Positions 9,676 to 21,600 of a stretch of DNA of 64,000 nt are shown one piece after another. The position numbers were made by a program, and so were the translations under genes. Location of the stretch: positions 142,547,464 to 142,611,463 of the forward strand of contig NC_072796.1 in NCBI RefSeq assembly GCF_028583425.1, in the 5' to 3' direction. The notes beneath the pieces were generated by a model. It was not told where the DNA came from. It made no database searches and saw only the letters and a list, made by a program, of their open reading frames with translations. The stretch is from Eublepharis macularius (lineage: Eukaryota; Chordata; Lepidosauria; Squamata; Eublepharidae). Every line of letters starts with the position of its first letter. Position 1 is the stretch's first letter.

Positions 9676-12600
9676 CTGCAAGAACAGAGTAGAAATCCAC
9701 AAGGATTAGCAAGGTTTGGAAACCCAGACCTCTCACGTCCTGGATTTGAACCCAGTTTTTTAATATTTGATGCTTTGTTTCTAGGTGTAATCCTAGCCCT
9801 ATTACATTGCTTAGTCGATGTCCTGCCCCTACTGATTGCATCAACGTAAGCTGTGTAATCTGTCTGGAGTCTCAGTGAGAAAGGTGGGCTTTAAATATGT
9901 AAGAAGGTAGATTGGCACCTTCTTTCTTCTTCCTTACTCTACTCTTCTGACCTGTAAGTCTTAAGTAGTAACTGAGAATATGAGAAAGGAAGGAAGAATT
10001 CAGGCCAGAGAAAGTTTGTCCATAAATTACAAAAATTTCTCGTAAGTTGTCCAAATGCTCATGGCCTGAACTAAAAATCTGGCTAAAGTGAGTAAATTTT
10101 CCACTCTTGAGTCTGTTAGCAACTTAGAGGCTAAAATAACTGGTGTAAACTCTGTCCAGTGTAATGTCAGGGGTTTGATCCATTTCTGTCTCACCTTGTT
10201 GCGTCGTGGACATTCAAATAAAATGTGGGCTACGGATTCAATAATGCCCAGACCACAGCTGCAATATCTGTTTGAGAAAGGCATACCCAGAATGTGGCCT
10301 TCAGAGACTGCAGAAGGTGGTGCATTTAGTCTTGCAAGCATAATTGCTTGTCTATAGCGGAACTGTTAAGCCAAACAAATACACTGGAATCGTAAAACTT
10401 GGAGGGAACCCCATATAAAGGGAAGAACAAACCCTCCTGGCTCTACAGACGATGCTGTTTGTATCTATCTTCATAATTAATTCCTTGATGGTTTTACAAG
10501 CTGAAGGCCATCCTAGAGCAGCGATTACGTCCTCCAAACATTGTACAATATCCAGTTTTCCTTCAATTACTTAGCTCCATGCACTAGAGTAGTTATCATG
10601 CTTCAAGTAAAACAGTAAGCTATTGTTCTCTGAAGAAAATTATTTTAAGCTTCATCTTCAGAGCCAGAATCTGGCTTCAATGGAATGCTGGCCCAATTCT
10701 AATCTGAGGACGGTTAGAACGGTTAGAATGTTCCAGGAAGGAACCTGGAGAGCAGTTGTGCTGGAAGGCTGCTACCCGCCAGCACCAAGCCTCAGCCATG
10801 GTGGCAGTACTGAATCTGGCCAGCAGCTATGAAGAAGACAACAGGGTCAGGTGTGTGCCGGAGGTGGCAACTGAAGAGCCTACACCTGTCGTCCGCATTG
10901 CCACTGGCCAGTCCAAGCTACGGGCCTTAACCCTGGCCTGTTTTAAGGACCCAGTTCATCCCTGCTTTCCCTCACATAGTCAGGGTCTGACATGGTCTGC
11001 AGCTGTGATTGATGCCTTCATTGGTTGTTGTGGGTTTTCCGGGCTGTATTGCCGTGGTCTTGGCATTGTAGTTCCTGACGTTTCACCAGCAGCTGTGGCT
11101 GGCATCTTCAGAGGTGTAGCACCAAAAGACAGAGAGATCTCAGTGTCACAGTGTGGAAAAGGTGTTGGCAGGTCATTTGTATCTACTCAGGAGGGGTGGG
11201 GTTGAGCTGAGTCATCCTGTAAGAGTTTCCCAGGGTGTGGAATGCTAATGGCGGGAGGCTTCACTGTATCCTGAGGAGGTTCTCCTCAGCCTCCCGCCAT
11301 TAGCATTCCACACCCTGGGAAACTCTTACAGGATGACTCAGCTCAACCCCACCCCTCCTGAGTAGATACAAATGACCTACATCTTTTCCACACTGTGACA
11401 CTGAGATCTCTCTGTCTTTTGGTGCTACACCTCTGAAGATGCCAGCCACAGCTGCTGGTGAAACGTCAGGAACTACAATGCCAAGACCACGGCAATACAG
11501 CCCGGAAAACCCACAACAACCATTGTTCTCCGGCTGTGAAAGCCTTTGACAATACATCGATGCCTTCATTCATTGCCTTGAATTTTAATTCCAGTCTACG
11601 CTGCATTTTTATCCATCCCCCCTGCTTTCTGAGCCAAATTGCTTCCATGCCAGTTCACCTGTCATAGGGATGTAGTTACCTAGCCTGTAAGCTTTTATTT
11701 AGTACGCTTTTAAAACGTATCTGTGTTTTAAACTCTGTTTTTAACAGTTTTTTTTTAATATAGCTGATGTTTGTTTATATTTGATACTGTAAGCCTCCTT
11801 GAGCTCCTTTATGGAGGAAAGGCAGCGAATACATGTTTTAAATAAATTAAGTTTTAGGACTGCCAACTTTCTTCTTTTTTTCCTGCTAAGGCTCCTGTGC
11901 CTTGAACAGCGACGTGACAAGCTGAAACCCAGCATGCAAGAACAAGGAGGGGAAATCCTACTATCACGCTGCTGTTAAGGCTGCAGGTATCTTGCAGGGG
12001 GAAAAAAACTGTGCAAAAATATCCTACAAAGTGTAGTTTCGTGAGGATGTTGAGAATTCCGCAGGAGATCCCTAGCCCGCCCCTCCCCGCACAATTCTCA
12101 GAGTTCCCTGGTGGAGGAGAGGGAAAAAAGATTAAAGACTCAATATATGTCCAGAGGCTGCCCACCACCAGGGAGGGAGGCCTTACTTCTGGGCATGGAG
12201 CAAGGGTCACTGTGTGTGTCGCGGGGGGAGGCATTTGGGAATTTCCTGCATTTTGCAGGGGGTTGGACTAAATGACCCTAGAGGTCCCTTCCAACCCTGT
12301 GATTCTGTCACCACTCACCATGTCACACAATGCCACGTAGAGGAAGAGGCCGGTGGCTACAGTGAAGATCCAGGCCTCGAACTCCTCTCCGGTGGACACG
12401 GAGAGTGCAATGTAGAGGCCGAGGAAGGCTGTCAGGGCACTGAGGAAATTCAGCAGCAGGGCCCGCTTGACGCTCAGCCCTGCGTGCAACAGAGCAGCAA
12501 AATCCCCTGGGAAGGCAAGAGCAACAGGCAGGTGAGGCTGCAGCCGTCGAGACCAGCCCAGTTACACAACCCTGGCTCCCTCCCCCAATCCGAGAATTTG

Positions 12601-15600
12601 GGGTGGGACGTAAGGAACCCCCTTTCTAAGCTCTGCTTAAGCATGAAGGTCACTCCGCAGGGAATTATTTTCCAACTTGGATGTTTCCATAGTAGCCTCC
12701 TGCTGCTCCACTGCTTCCAGGCACCACTGAACAACGTGCATCCCCCACCCCCACCCCCAAATCCAACACAGTCCTATTACTCAGCAATAAATGGCGTTTG
12801 GCACATGTGCTTTCTCTCTCTACTTTTTTTTCTCTTGTTCATTTGATTTACACATTCATTACTTCCTGTTCACTCCTGAATACGGCATTCATTGTTGAGG
12901 AAGGGAGTTTAACTCCTGGTTTGTTTTTACTGTCAAACCCATTTTTTAATTTTAGCTTTTATTATCGTAATATCATGATTACAAAATTATAATAATGGTT
13001 TTAAAATGAGCAATGGCTTTGGCTGCGAAGTGCAAGGCAGTAGTTAACCCACCCACTTGCAAAAGTCCTGCTAATTCACAACTGGCTCAAGAATTTTCCA
13101 TGACCGGGAGAGAAGAGGAAGTAATTATTTAAGCTGTAAAGAGACAGGAAGGAGAAAATCCAAAGGGTCAGCAGCCCTGCGCAACCTCCGGAGTACATGG
13201 AGTATCCACATGGGACAGCCTGGTGCAGCTACTGCGTTTTAAAAATTATTACAAATCAGTTCTGAAAAAAACATGGAAGTATGGAAAACCCTAGAGTGCA
13301 ATGGATTGGCAATGACCTTCGGATTCTCTCTCTATAAATGAGTGAATGAATAATGTCCATTCAAGATGAGTGCGGAAGCAACCTTGGACTTTAATTCGCT
13401 CCCAGAGCCATTTTAAGGAAGTTCCTCCAATGGCATTAAGGGGAAAAAGAATTCTGAATCAATAAAATTGTTGCATTGCACTGCTGACGAGGTATCTTGG
13501 CACTGTCCATTGTGGGGTATTTACTTCATTTATATCCCACTTTCTTCCCTAATGTGAGACCCAAAGCAGCTTACATAATTCTCCTCTCCTCTGTCTTTGC
13601 GACAACCCTGTGAGGTTGGATAGGCCAGGAGTGTGACTGGCCTAGCATCACTCACTAGACTTCCGGGGCAAAGGGGGGAATCAAGCTGCCCCCCCCCCAG
13701 ATCCTAGTCTTACAGGCTAACCTCTACACGACGCTGCCTCTGTTCCATGAGTTCTGTTCCAGCTTTTTCACTCATCCACCTCCCCCTCTCACTACAGTCC
13801 CTGGCCCGTGCGGATTGGCTCTCAGGATCCCCAGCACAGCCTTCTTGATGGTCAAAGAGGTCCCCGTCCTCCCTTTTTCATTAACAAAAAAGTTGCTTGT
13901 ATCCAACCCCGTGAAGAAAAAAAATTGTTTTTGCACGTGTTATATGTAAAACTTTCCACAGACATTCACCTATCTGATGCTTGACCAGCAGTATACAGAA
14001 TCTGGCCAGGTTCTAAGTCCTCTCCTACCCCAACACGCACACATCTACATGGGTCTGTCCCTAGAGATCGCCTTAGCTGAGCCATGCATGCAAAATCTCT
14101 GACCATCTCCCAGGAGGGCAGAAGGGGAAGGTCACTCAAAACGGACTTCCAAGTTCCTCCCCAGGTACCCCCAATCCCTCCACTGCAGGGGCCAGGTTTC
14201 CTGCTAATGTGGGAAACCTCCCGGCTGTCCCCCTTCTCCCATTCCCATAACAGGACGGTGCGAGAATAATGAAGGGAGCTTCTCAGTGTTGCGTCAATGC
14301 ACTTCTGGCAAAAAACGGGAAGTTGCATCATCACCCTGAGGTGACCCTCTAGGATTCTCCTCCACTCTTACTGTTTAACCACAGAATTTGGGTGAACTGC
14401 AGAGTTCCACCTCAGAATGACATCGAAAAGATTGTTCCTGCCCTGCAAACTCTTCTGCCCTGCTGCCAGCTCCAGCCGCCAACCCTATCCACCACCGCCA
14501 GTCCCACTGGCATGAATGTCCACCCGCTGACACCTTCATGCCCACCTAGCTCATGTGGCAATTCGTGGCACAAGACTGCCAGCGAGGTGCCCAGTCCGGT
14601 CTTCCATGAGGAAGAGAATGCAGCCCCGATGGCCAGCCCGTCAGCAAAGTTGTGGATGCCGTCCCCAATGGTGATCATGTACGGCAGCATACGCATCTCT
14701 GTGGGAGGAAAGGGGGGGGAGTTAATGCAGGTGAGGTCCTGTATTACCCGCCCCCACCCCCAGCCAGCTGATGCCAGCCCTTGCAGAATGGCAAAGTGGC
14801 ATCTGGGGCTGCTTCTGGAAAGCAGAGACCAATGCTGAATGCTCCCTAAGCAGCCAGCAACACTTCCAAGGGGACCCAGTGCTGGGGATTCAGTCAGTAA
14901 TACAAAGCACCATTTGTTATGCAGACTTTAAAAGAGCTGCTTCAGAAAAGGCCCAGTGGCCTAATGGATAAGGCATCAGCCTCCGGAGCTGGGGATTGTG
15001 GGTTCAAGTCCCACCTGGGTCGGTGTGTTGTTCTTTATTTAGTGCTCCCTTATTTTTCACATGTATGAATGGGGGGAGAGAGGGCAGTGCCCTGCCGTCC
15101 TGGGAGACAGCGGCAAGTGAAGGGTGGCCGATGGGCAGAGGAGCGGCTCTCCAGGGAAGTCAGACGTTTCAGGGGCTGATGTAGCTTCTGAGGTGTGGAG
15201 AGCAGGAAAGATGGACTCAGAGGAGATGGTTGGTGTGGGTTTTGCTTTCACTTCTGCTTCTGAAGATACCATGTGAGTGACCCAGACACAAGGAAGGATT
15301 GTTTTTGCTGGTAGGAACTGGGAGGAGGGGTTCGGACCCTCAGGACTGGACACATTAAAGCAACAGGATGCAAACTGCAGACCCTGCACAGCCCCAGACT
15401 GCAGCAACTGCTCCCGAGGATGTAGAGAATGTAAAGATCAATGCAGCAGAGGGAGGGGAGAGTGTCTGTCTGAGTATGTCTTTTGCCCTGGGGGGGGCAT
15501 TCCGGGGAAACCTTAAGAGGCGTTCAGGACAGCTGGCGAGCACAACGCTTCCCCTCACCCCGAGTGCGCTCCTTCTTCCGCTTCGGGTTGAAATCGGCCT

Positions 15601-18600
15601 CCTCCGCAGCCACCTGTAGGAAGAAGAGACAGACGGATGGGGAATGTGAGAGGATGTTGGCTGATGTGCAGCTATAAGTTCCAGAAAAAGGGGGCCTGCC
15701 TTCCCAAGTTGCTTATTTTCCAGTCCTCGGTTGGTCAGCTTCTGAGCCTCCAGGTGAGAGCAAAAGCGGGGGGGGGGGGAATAGCTGCTCCCCCCCCCAC
15801 CATCTTCTGGTCTCCATGCTGCTAGAAGCCTTTGTGCACAACCATGTTTTGCATAACAAACACACATTTCAAAACTTGTTTGCTGCACTCAGTCTATATG
15901 CCATGGAGGCTATACTTCCATTCTGAGGATATTGCATTTTTCCAGAATTCAAACCGCAGTACTTTGTCCCTGGGGATACGATTCTTCCTTGGGTCCACCT
16001 GCATGGTGTGTCTGGCTTGCCAGAGGCACATACTGGGTATGATCTCTGATGCCTTTAATGGTAAGCAACACCGTATCACTCCCATTTTGTAAACTTGTTT
16101 TCAGGGCCTTTTTTTAATTATCCCGTAATTTTTTTTGGTAAATGATGAAATGCATCCTAACCATTGCCCTGCAATTTGGTAAAACTACGATTACTATTTT
16201 ACTTTAATTTGTTGACGAATACCTGCATTGATGTCCCTGTTGGTAAGTCGCGTAACAACTACTCCCTTCTCCCCCACTCCAGTAGAGCTATTTCTTTTCC
16301 AACCATTAGGTGGGGCTAAGAAAGCTTGCTCTGGCAACTAGGTCAGGGCTTGCAAGATTCTTGCACAATGGAGGAAAAGACACCGTTTGTTCCACTAAGG
16401 GGAACTCCGTGATCTGCTTTCTTCTCAAGGAAATTGCGGCCATCACTGCCTTGAAAACAGCCACTGGTTTTGGACTATCCCTCCCTGCTCTCCAACAGCC
16501 TCTGAGTATCAGAGATAAGATCTCTGTGGCTGCATACATGGCCATTGTCTCCAGGATCAAAGGAGCAGAACCTTCAGTTTACAACAGCAGTTCATGGTTT
16601 TATTGGGGTGGGAGAATTGCCGCACTTAAACCATCCTGTGCCCCCAAGCCATCTCCTAACAGGGAGACTGAGGAGGCAGGAGGCATCCGTAGATCGAGAT
16701 AGGTTCAAGGCCATAGGGAAGCCAACTCTAGGATGGGAAATTCCTGGAGATTCTGGAGTGCAGCCTGGGGAGGGTGTAGCTTGTGGGAGGGGAGAGAGCT
16801 CAGCAGGGACTTGATGCTGTAGAGTCTTTCCTCCAAAAATGCCTTTTCCTCCAAGTTTATTCTAGCATAAGCTTCCGAGAACCACAGCTCTTCATCAGAT
16901 GCAACTTTACTGTAGCATAAGCTTTTGAGAACTACAGCTCTCTTCATCAGATGCAACTTTACTGTAGCATAAGCTTCCGAGAACCACAACTCTCTTTATC
17001 AGATGCAACTTTACTGTAGCATAAGCTTTTGAGAACTACAGCTCTCTTCGTCAGATGCAACTTTACTGTAGCATAAGCTTTCGAGAACCACAACTCTCTT
17101 TGTCAGATGCATCGTCAGGAGAGCTTTGGTTCAGGACGAGGAGAGCTTTGGTTCTCAAAAGCTTATGCTACAATAAAGTTGGTCAGTCTTAAAGGTGCTA
17201 CTGGACTCTTTACTATTTTGCAACTACAAACTAACATGGCTAACTCCTCTGGATCTCTTTCTCCAAGGAAACTGATCATTGTCGACCAAGATCAGTTGTA
17301 ATTCTGGGTGATTTTCCACCTGGAGGTTGACACGCCTATTTAAAAGGCTGGCATTTTAGCAGCCATGGGGGGGAGGGAACACAACACTTTTAGGAGATGC
17401 TCGAGATCGGTGAGCAATTACCAGGTCCGCATGAGAAGCTCCTTTCTCTTGCTTCCTCCTCTTCATCTCGTCTTGGTACAGCTGCAGGGACATGCCATGG
17501 TCACACTGGTGTCCCTTGTGAGAATCGGATTCCTCCTGGGGACAGACGAAGAACAGGAACACCCATCTGAGTACGGTTCAGCCCTTCGCTTGTTCAGAAC
17601 CAGCATTTTAGTAAGCAAGAAAACAGCGCTTCTGACCATGTCCAGAGAGCCTTCCACCTGGGGCTAAGGGGAAAGGGCTTCCAAAGCAGAAAACCTTCCT
17701 CCCAAGCAAAGCAAAGTGATTTGGGGGAGGGAGCAATTAACTGGGGGGGGGCAAGATGACACAGCTAGGGCAGCATCTTCAGAAGATTGGCTGTAACTTT
17801 GCAACTCTTGAAGTGCTGGCTGTGCAAAAATTCCATGAGGGCTGTGTGTGCTTCATGTCCGAGCATCATGTCCCATCCACACCCCCCCCTGCAGCCAGCT
17901 CTAATCGAGTACTCCCTTTGTGGTGCCTCTCTTTTGCTGTCCGTGGCACAGGGGGCCCTCCCCAGCTGGCCTAAGTGAACCCACCTCACAGTCCGAGTGT
18001 CCCACAAGGATGAAGAACTTCTCCAGGAGGAAAAAAAGGTAGAACCCGCCGAGCACGGCCAGGAGTTTCCAGAGCATGTTCTGATCCTCGGCTCCGTGGG
18101 GCTCATGCGCGTGGCCTTCGCCGTGGGAATGGAGGCCCAGGAACTGCAAGGGAAACGGGAAGATGAAGCTTGACTGGGGAGCCAAGAGAAAGGGGGCAGA
18201 GGCCTGCTTCACCTCTGCAACTAGCTACGTGCAGTCAGGTGACGTTGCTCTGTCCGATGAAGAACCCCAGCAGAGAAAGCGGACCGCATAGGAGGCAACG
18301 GGAACCCCGATGCCCTTTGCCCATATGACGGCCCTTGTGAGGCTGCCCGGCATCCTTACTCCTGCGCCGTATTCCTGTCCCAGTCTGCAGAATGGCGGAA
18401 CACCGTGGGGCGTGTTTTAAGGGCTGCAGTTCTTAAGAAAGCACTCTGGAATAATCGCTAAAGCAAAACTGGGGAGAAACGATCCTCCCGAGTACAAGCC
18501 CAGTTTCCTTGGGTCACGGGAGGGCAGAAGAACTTATGGCCATCCCGGGTCTCCGGCTAACGATGACGCCCCTTTTCCTTACTTCTGGGGAGTAAACACT

Positions 18601-21600
18601 TACTTGTAACTGTTGCTCATCAAGTGCTCTTCTGTGCAGGCACACATGGGAACTGCGCATGCGCAGGCTGGCCTGCGCATGCGCAGTTCCCATGTGTGCC
18701 TGCACAGAAGACATGACGATGAACCAAATTTCTCTCTGGGTACTAACTGATGCTACCAGCCAGTCTGAGAGTATCTCCTGCTAGACGGATTTGCACATCT
18801 TGCACTCTGTACCTGTGTTGCTAGTTAGAGGCTCCACCTGGTTGCCCCATCTCCTGCTTCGATCCCCCAAGCTAGTTCAGGAACGATCTATTACACGTTC
18901 AAGCTATCGCACTCGAGCAAAGGCAAGCTCACCCACTACTCCTGTTACTGCCCTTTAGATAGCAAGACCGAACAGTCCCCCTCCCTGGCCAGTTGGCAGC
19001 CTTAGTGTTTAAGGAGGCGCAGGCTGAGACGTACTCTGGTTTTATAGCTTGTGTTTTAGCGAGATCAATTCTCATCCGGTTGCCCAGGACTAGTTCAGTT
19101 TTGCTTTGCTCCAGCCAATAATGTTGCTTAAAGAACCTCCAAAAAGAGGCATCGCTAGCCTTGGCTGGCTCTGCACACCGGCACAGGCAAGCTGCCTTTC
19201 CATCTCTGTCTCCCATAAGACACGCGCACACATACACCCAGCCCCCAAACCTCAGGCACACCCCAGTGCCTCAGCCCCTTTTGTGCTGACCGTGGGGATC
19301 AGATGCAGCATGGCGTCTCCGGTGAGCGAGCCCACAGCCAAGCTGACAAAAGTCTGGATCACATACTGGTAGGTGCTGATGCAAGCCGTGCACAGGAGGA
19401 CCACGATGCCAAAGAGGGCACACAAGCAGATCACCAGAGTGGCCAGCGAGCCGTACAGGTACCCTGGGAGGGGAAAGGAAGCTGTGATGAAGAAAAGGGA
19501 GGAATAGCACTGGATAGACAGAGACAAGGCTGCAGAGTGAGTGAAACGGCTGCTTGCAGTTCCTCTGGAGAAGCCCTGGGGCCAACAGAGGTCCACTTTT
19601 CCCACGCGGTGTTCCAAATCAAGGACAATATCATCCTGGCAGTAAATCTGCAGACGTACAGAGAGAGGCATTCCAAGCCCTGGAATTACTTGGCCCTGGG
19701 GGTTTACCACAATTATAGGGTATGATATGCTGGGACATTCTCCTGCACCAGCCCCTTTGAAGGGATAGGGTCTGTAGACTATACTACTGCGTACCGACCG
19801 TTGCTGTAATTGTGCCCCCACTGGATACTTCCGCATTTGTTTAATATGTTATATCAATCTGCTTATGTTGTGTTTCGGCATTTTTAAAAAAAACCTCTAT
19901 ATCCGAATTTCTGCTTGTTTCCAAATTTCTACTGTCCTTACCCTATTTTACTGTTTATTGAATGTCCTAGCCAATGTTTTTATTGACTTATACTATGTAA
20001 ACCACCTTGAGCCTTAGTGAGAAAGGCAAACTACAAATAACATAAATAAAAAATAACACCCCCCCCCTGCTCCACCCCCAATCCAAATCAGGCTCCCCCA
20101 CCCCACACATTGATTTGATCGCAGTTCTCCCTTAGAATGCACCCTGGCCCAAAGGACTTCATGGGATGGACTCACGCTCTGCATCAGAGAGGCGCCCACC
20201 GGGAGAGGCAGCCCGAGAGGCAGAGCAGGCCTTGCTGAGCTGCTGCTGAACCAGAGCTGGGCTCAGGCGAGTGAAATCCGTGCGGGATACTCCTGCGCCA
20301 TCCTCAATGCCGTAGATCTCAAAGAGGTCGCTGGAGCTGAGGCAGACCTAGAAATAAATGTGCCAGCAAGGTGAGTCATTCACACCTGTGGGCTGGATGG
20401 AGAGTGAGGGCACCGTCTTTTCAGGACAGCCTCAACAGTAATTGGATGTATAGCAATTAGTGGGCGGTAATGCCTATGTCTAAATTGTGGAAAGGCTTCC
20501 TTGCTTATTCCTTGCATTATGCTATTGTTAGGGACTTTTTTTTTAACCCTATCCTGGACACTTGGCAACTCTTCCTGGTTGTTGCTTGTCAAAAGTGCAA
20601 CCAACGCCATGTCAAATCTGAGCAAGGAGAGAAGGGGGCTCTGGCTGACTTTCTTCTTGCCCTGGCCAAGGATGGTTGAAGGTATTCTGTCACCCCAAGC
20701 AAGGTTTGGCCTGGAAGAGAAGGTCAGACACTTCCCGCGTCACTGAGCAGCGACGGCTCAAAGAGGGGGCTGAGGCTTTCCGAGTAAAGGCAATCCCTTG
20801 TGACTCTCAACTGCAACACATGATCCCAATCGGTCCATTCCCTTGCTGAGGATGCAGCAAGTTTGGCAGCTTTCACTGATCAGTCTAACACAGCCCGATC
20901 AACCTACTGCTGTCCCACTGTCCTTTGCAAGGACAAGCCCTTCACTACGCAGTGATGGTCAGCCTCTTACGGCCAAACTAGACATTACGGCATCCTCAAG
21001 CCTGCCACTGGGACTCGCTGTCATATTGGAGCAGGAAGTGCTGCAGGGGCCAGATTTGCTGAGGGAGGGGCTCGCCCCACTCTCGCCCCCCCCCATGCTG
21101 TTTTTCCAAGCCAAACCAGGCCCTTGCAGCACCGTTCAAAGGAATTTCCACCAAGAACTCTCTGATCCAAAATGGCAGCAACTCTCTATAGCAAACTCAG
21201 GGGTGCCGTAATGTCTAATTTGGCCTTTAGCCACATGGGTTTTTTTTAGAAAATCTGGCCTGGACTCTAAGGAGCGGAACACCTCTCTTGAGCAGGTGAG
21301 GACGGATTCTACTCCTCACCGTGTCCCAGATTTGATAGTGGACATCCTGCGCTTCTGGACTAGGCATGCTTCGCCTGTGACGGACTGTTTCATTAGCATG
21401 GTGGTGATCCGTTTCGTTGCCATGGTGATGGTCCGTTTCATGGTCGTGGTGATGGTCCGTTTCGTTGCCGTGGTGATGGTCCGTTTCGTTGCCGTGGTGA
21501 TGGTCCTCGTGGTCGCTATGATCATGCCCGTCCTGATGACTGTGTGTCGCCCCCTCGTCAGGGTGGTCGTGCGCATGGCCGTCGTGCGCATGGCCGTCGT

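Noticed and set aside
12214-12846. 210-codon plus-strand reading frame
   Set aside because: It consists of a CR1 tail followed by the antisense of SLC39A4 exon 11.
15355-15888. 177-codon minus-strand frame over SLC39A4 exon 9
   Set aside because: Only the 55-nt exon inside it fits ZIP4 and the splice phases; the rest is intron read-through.
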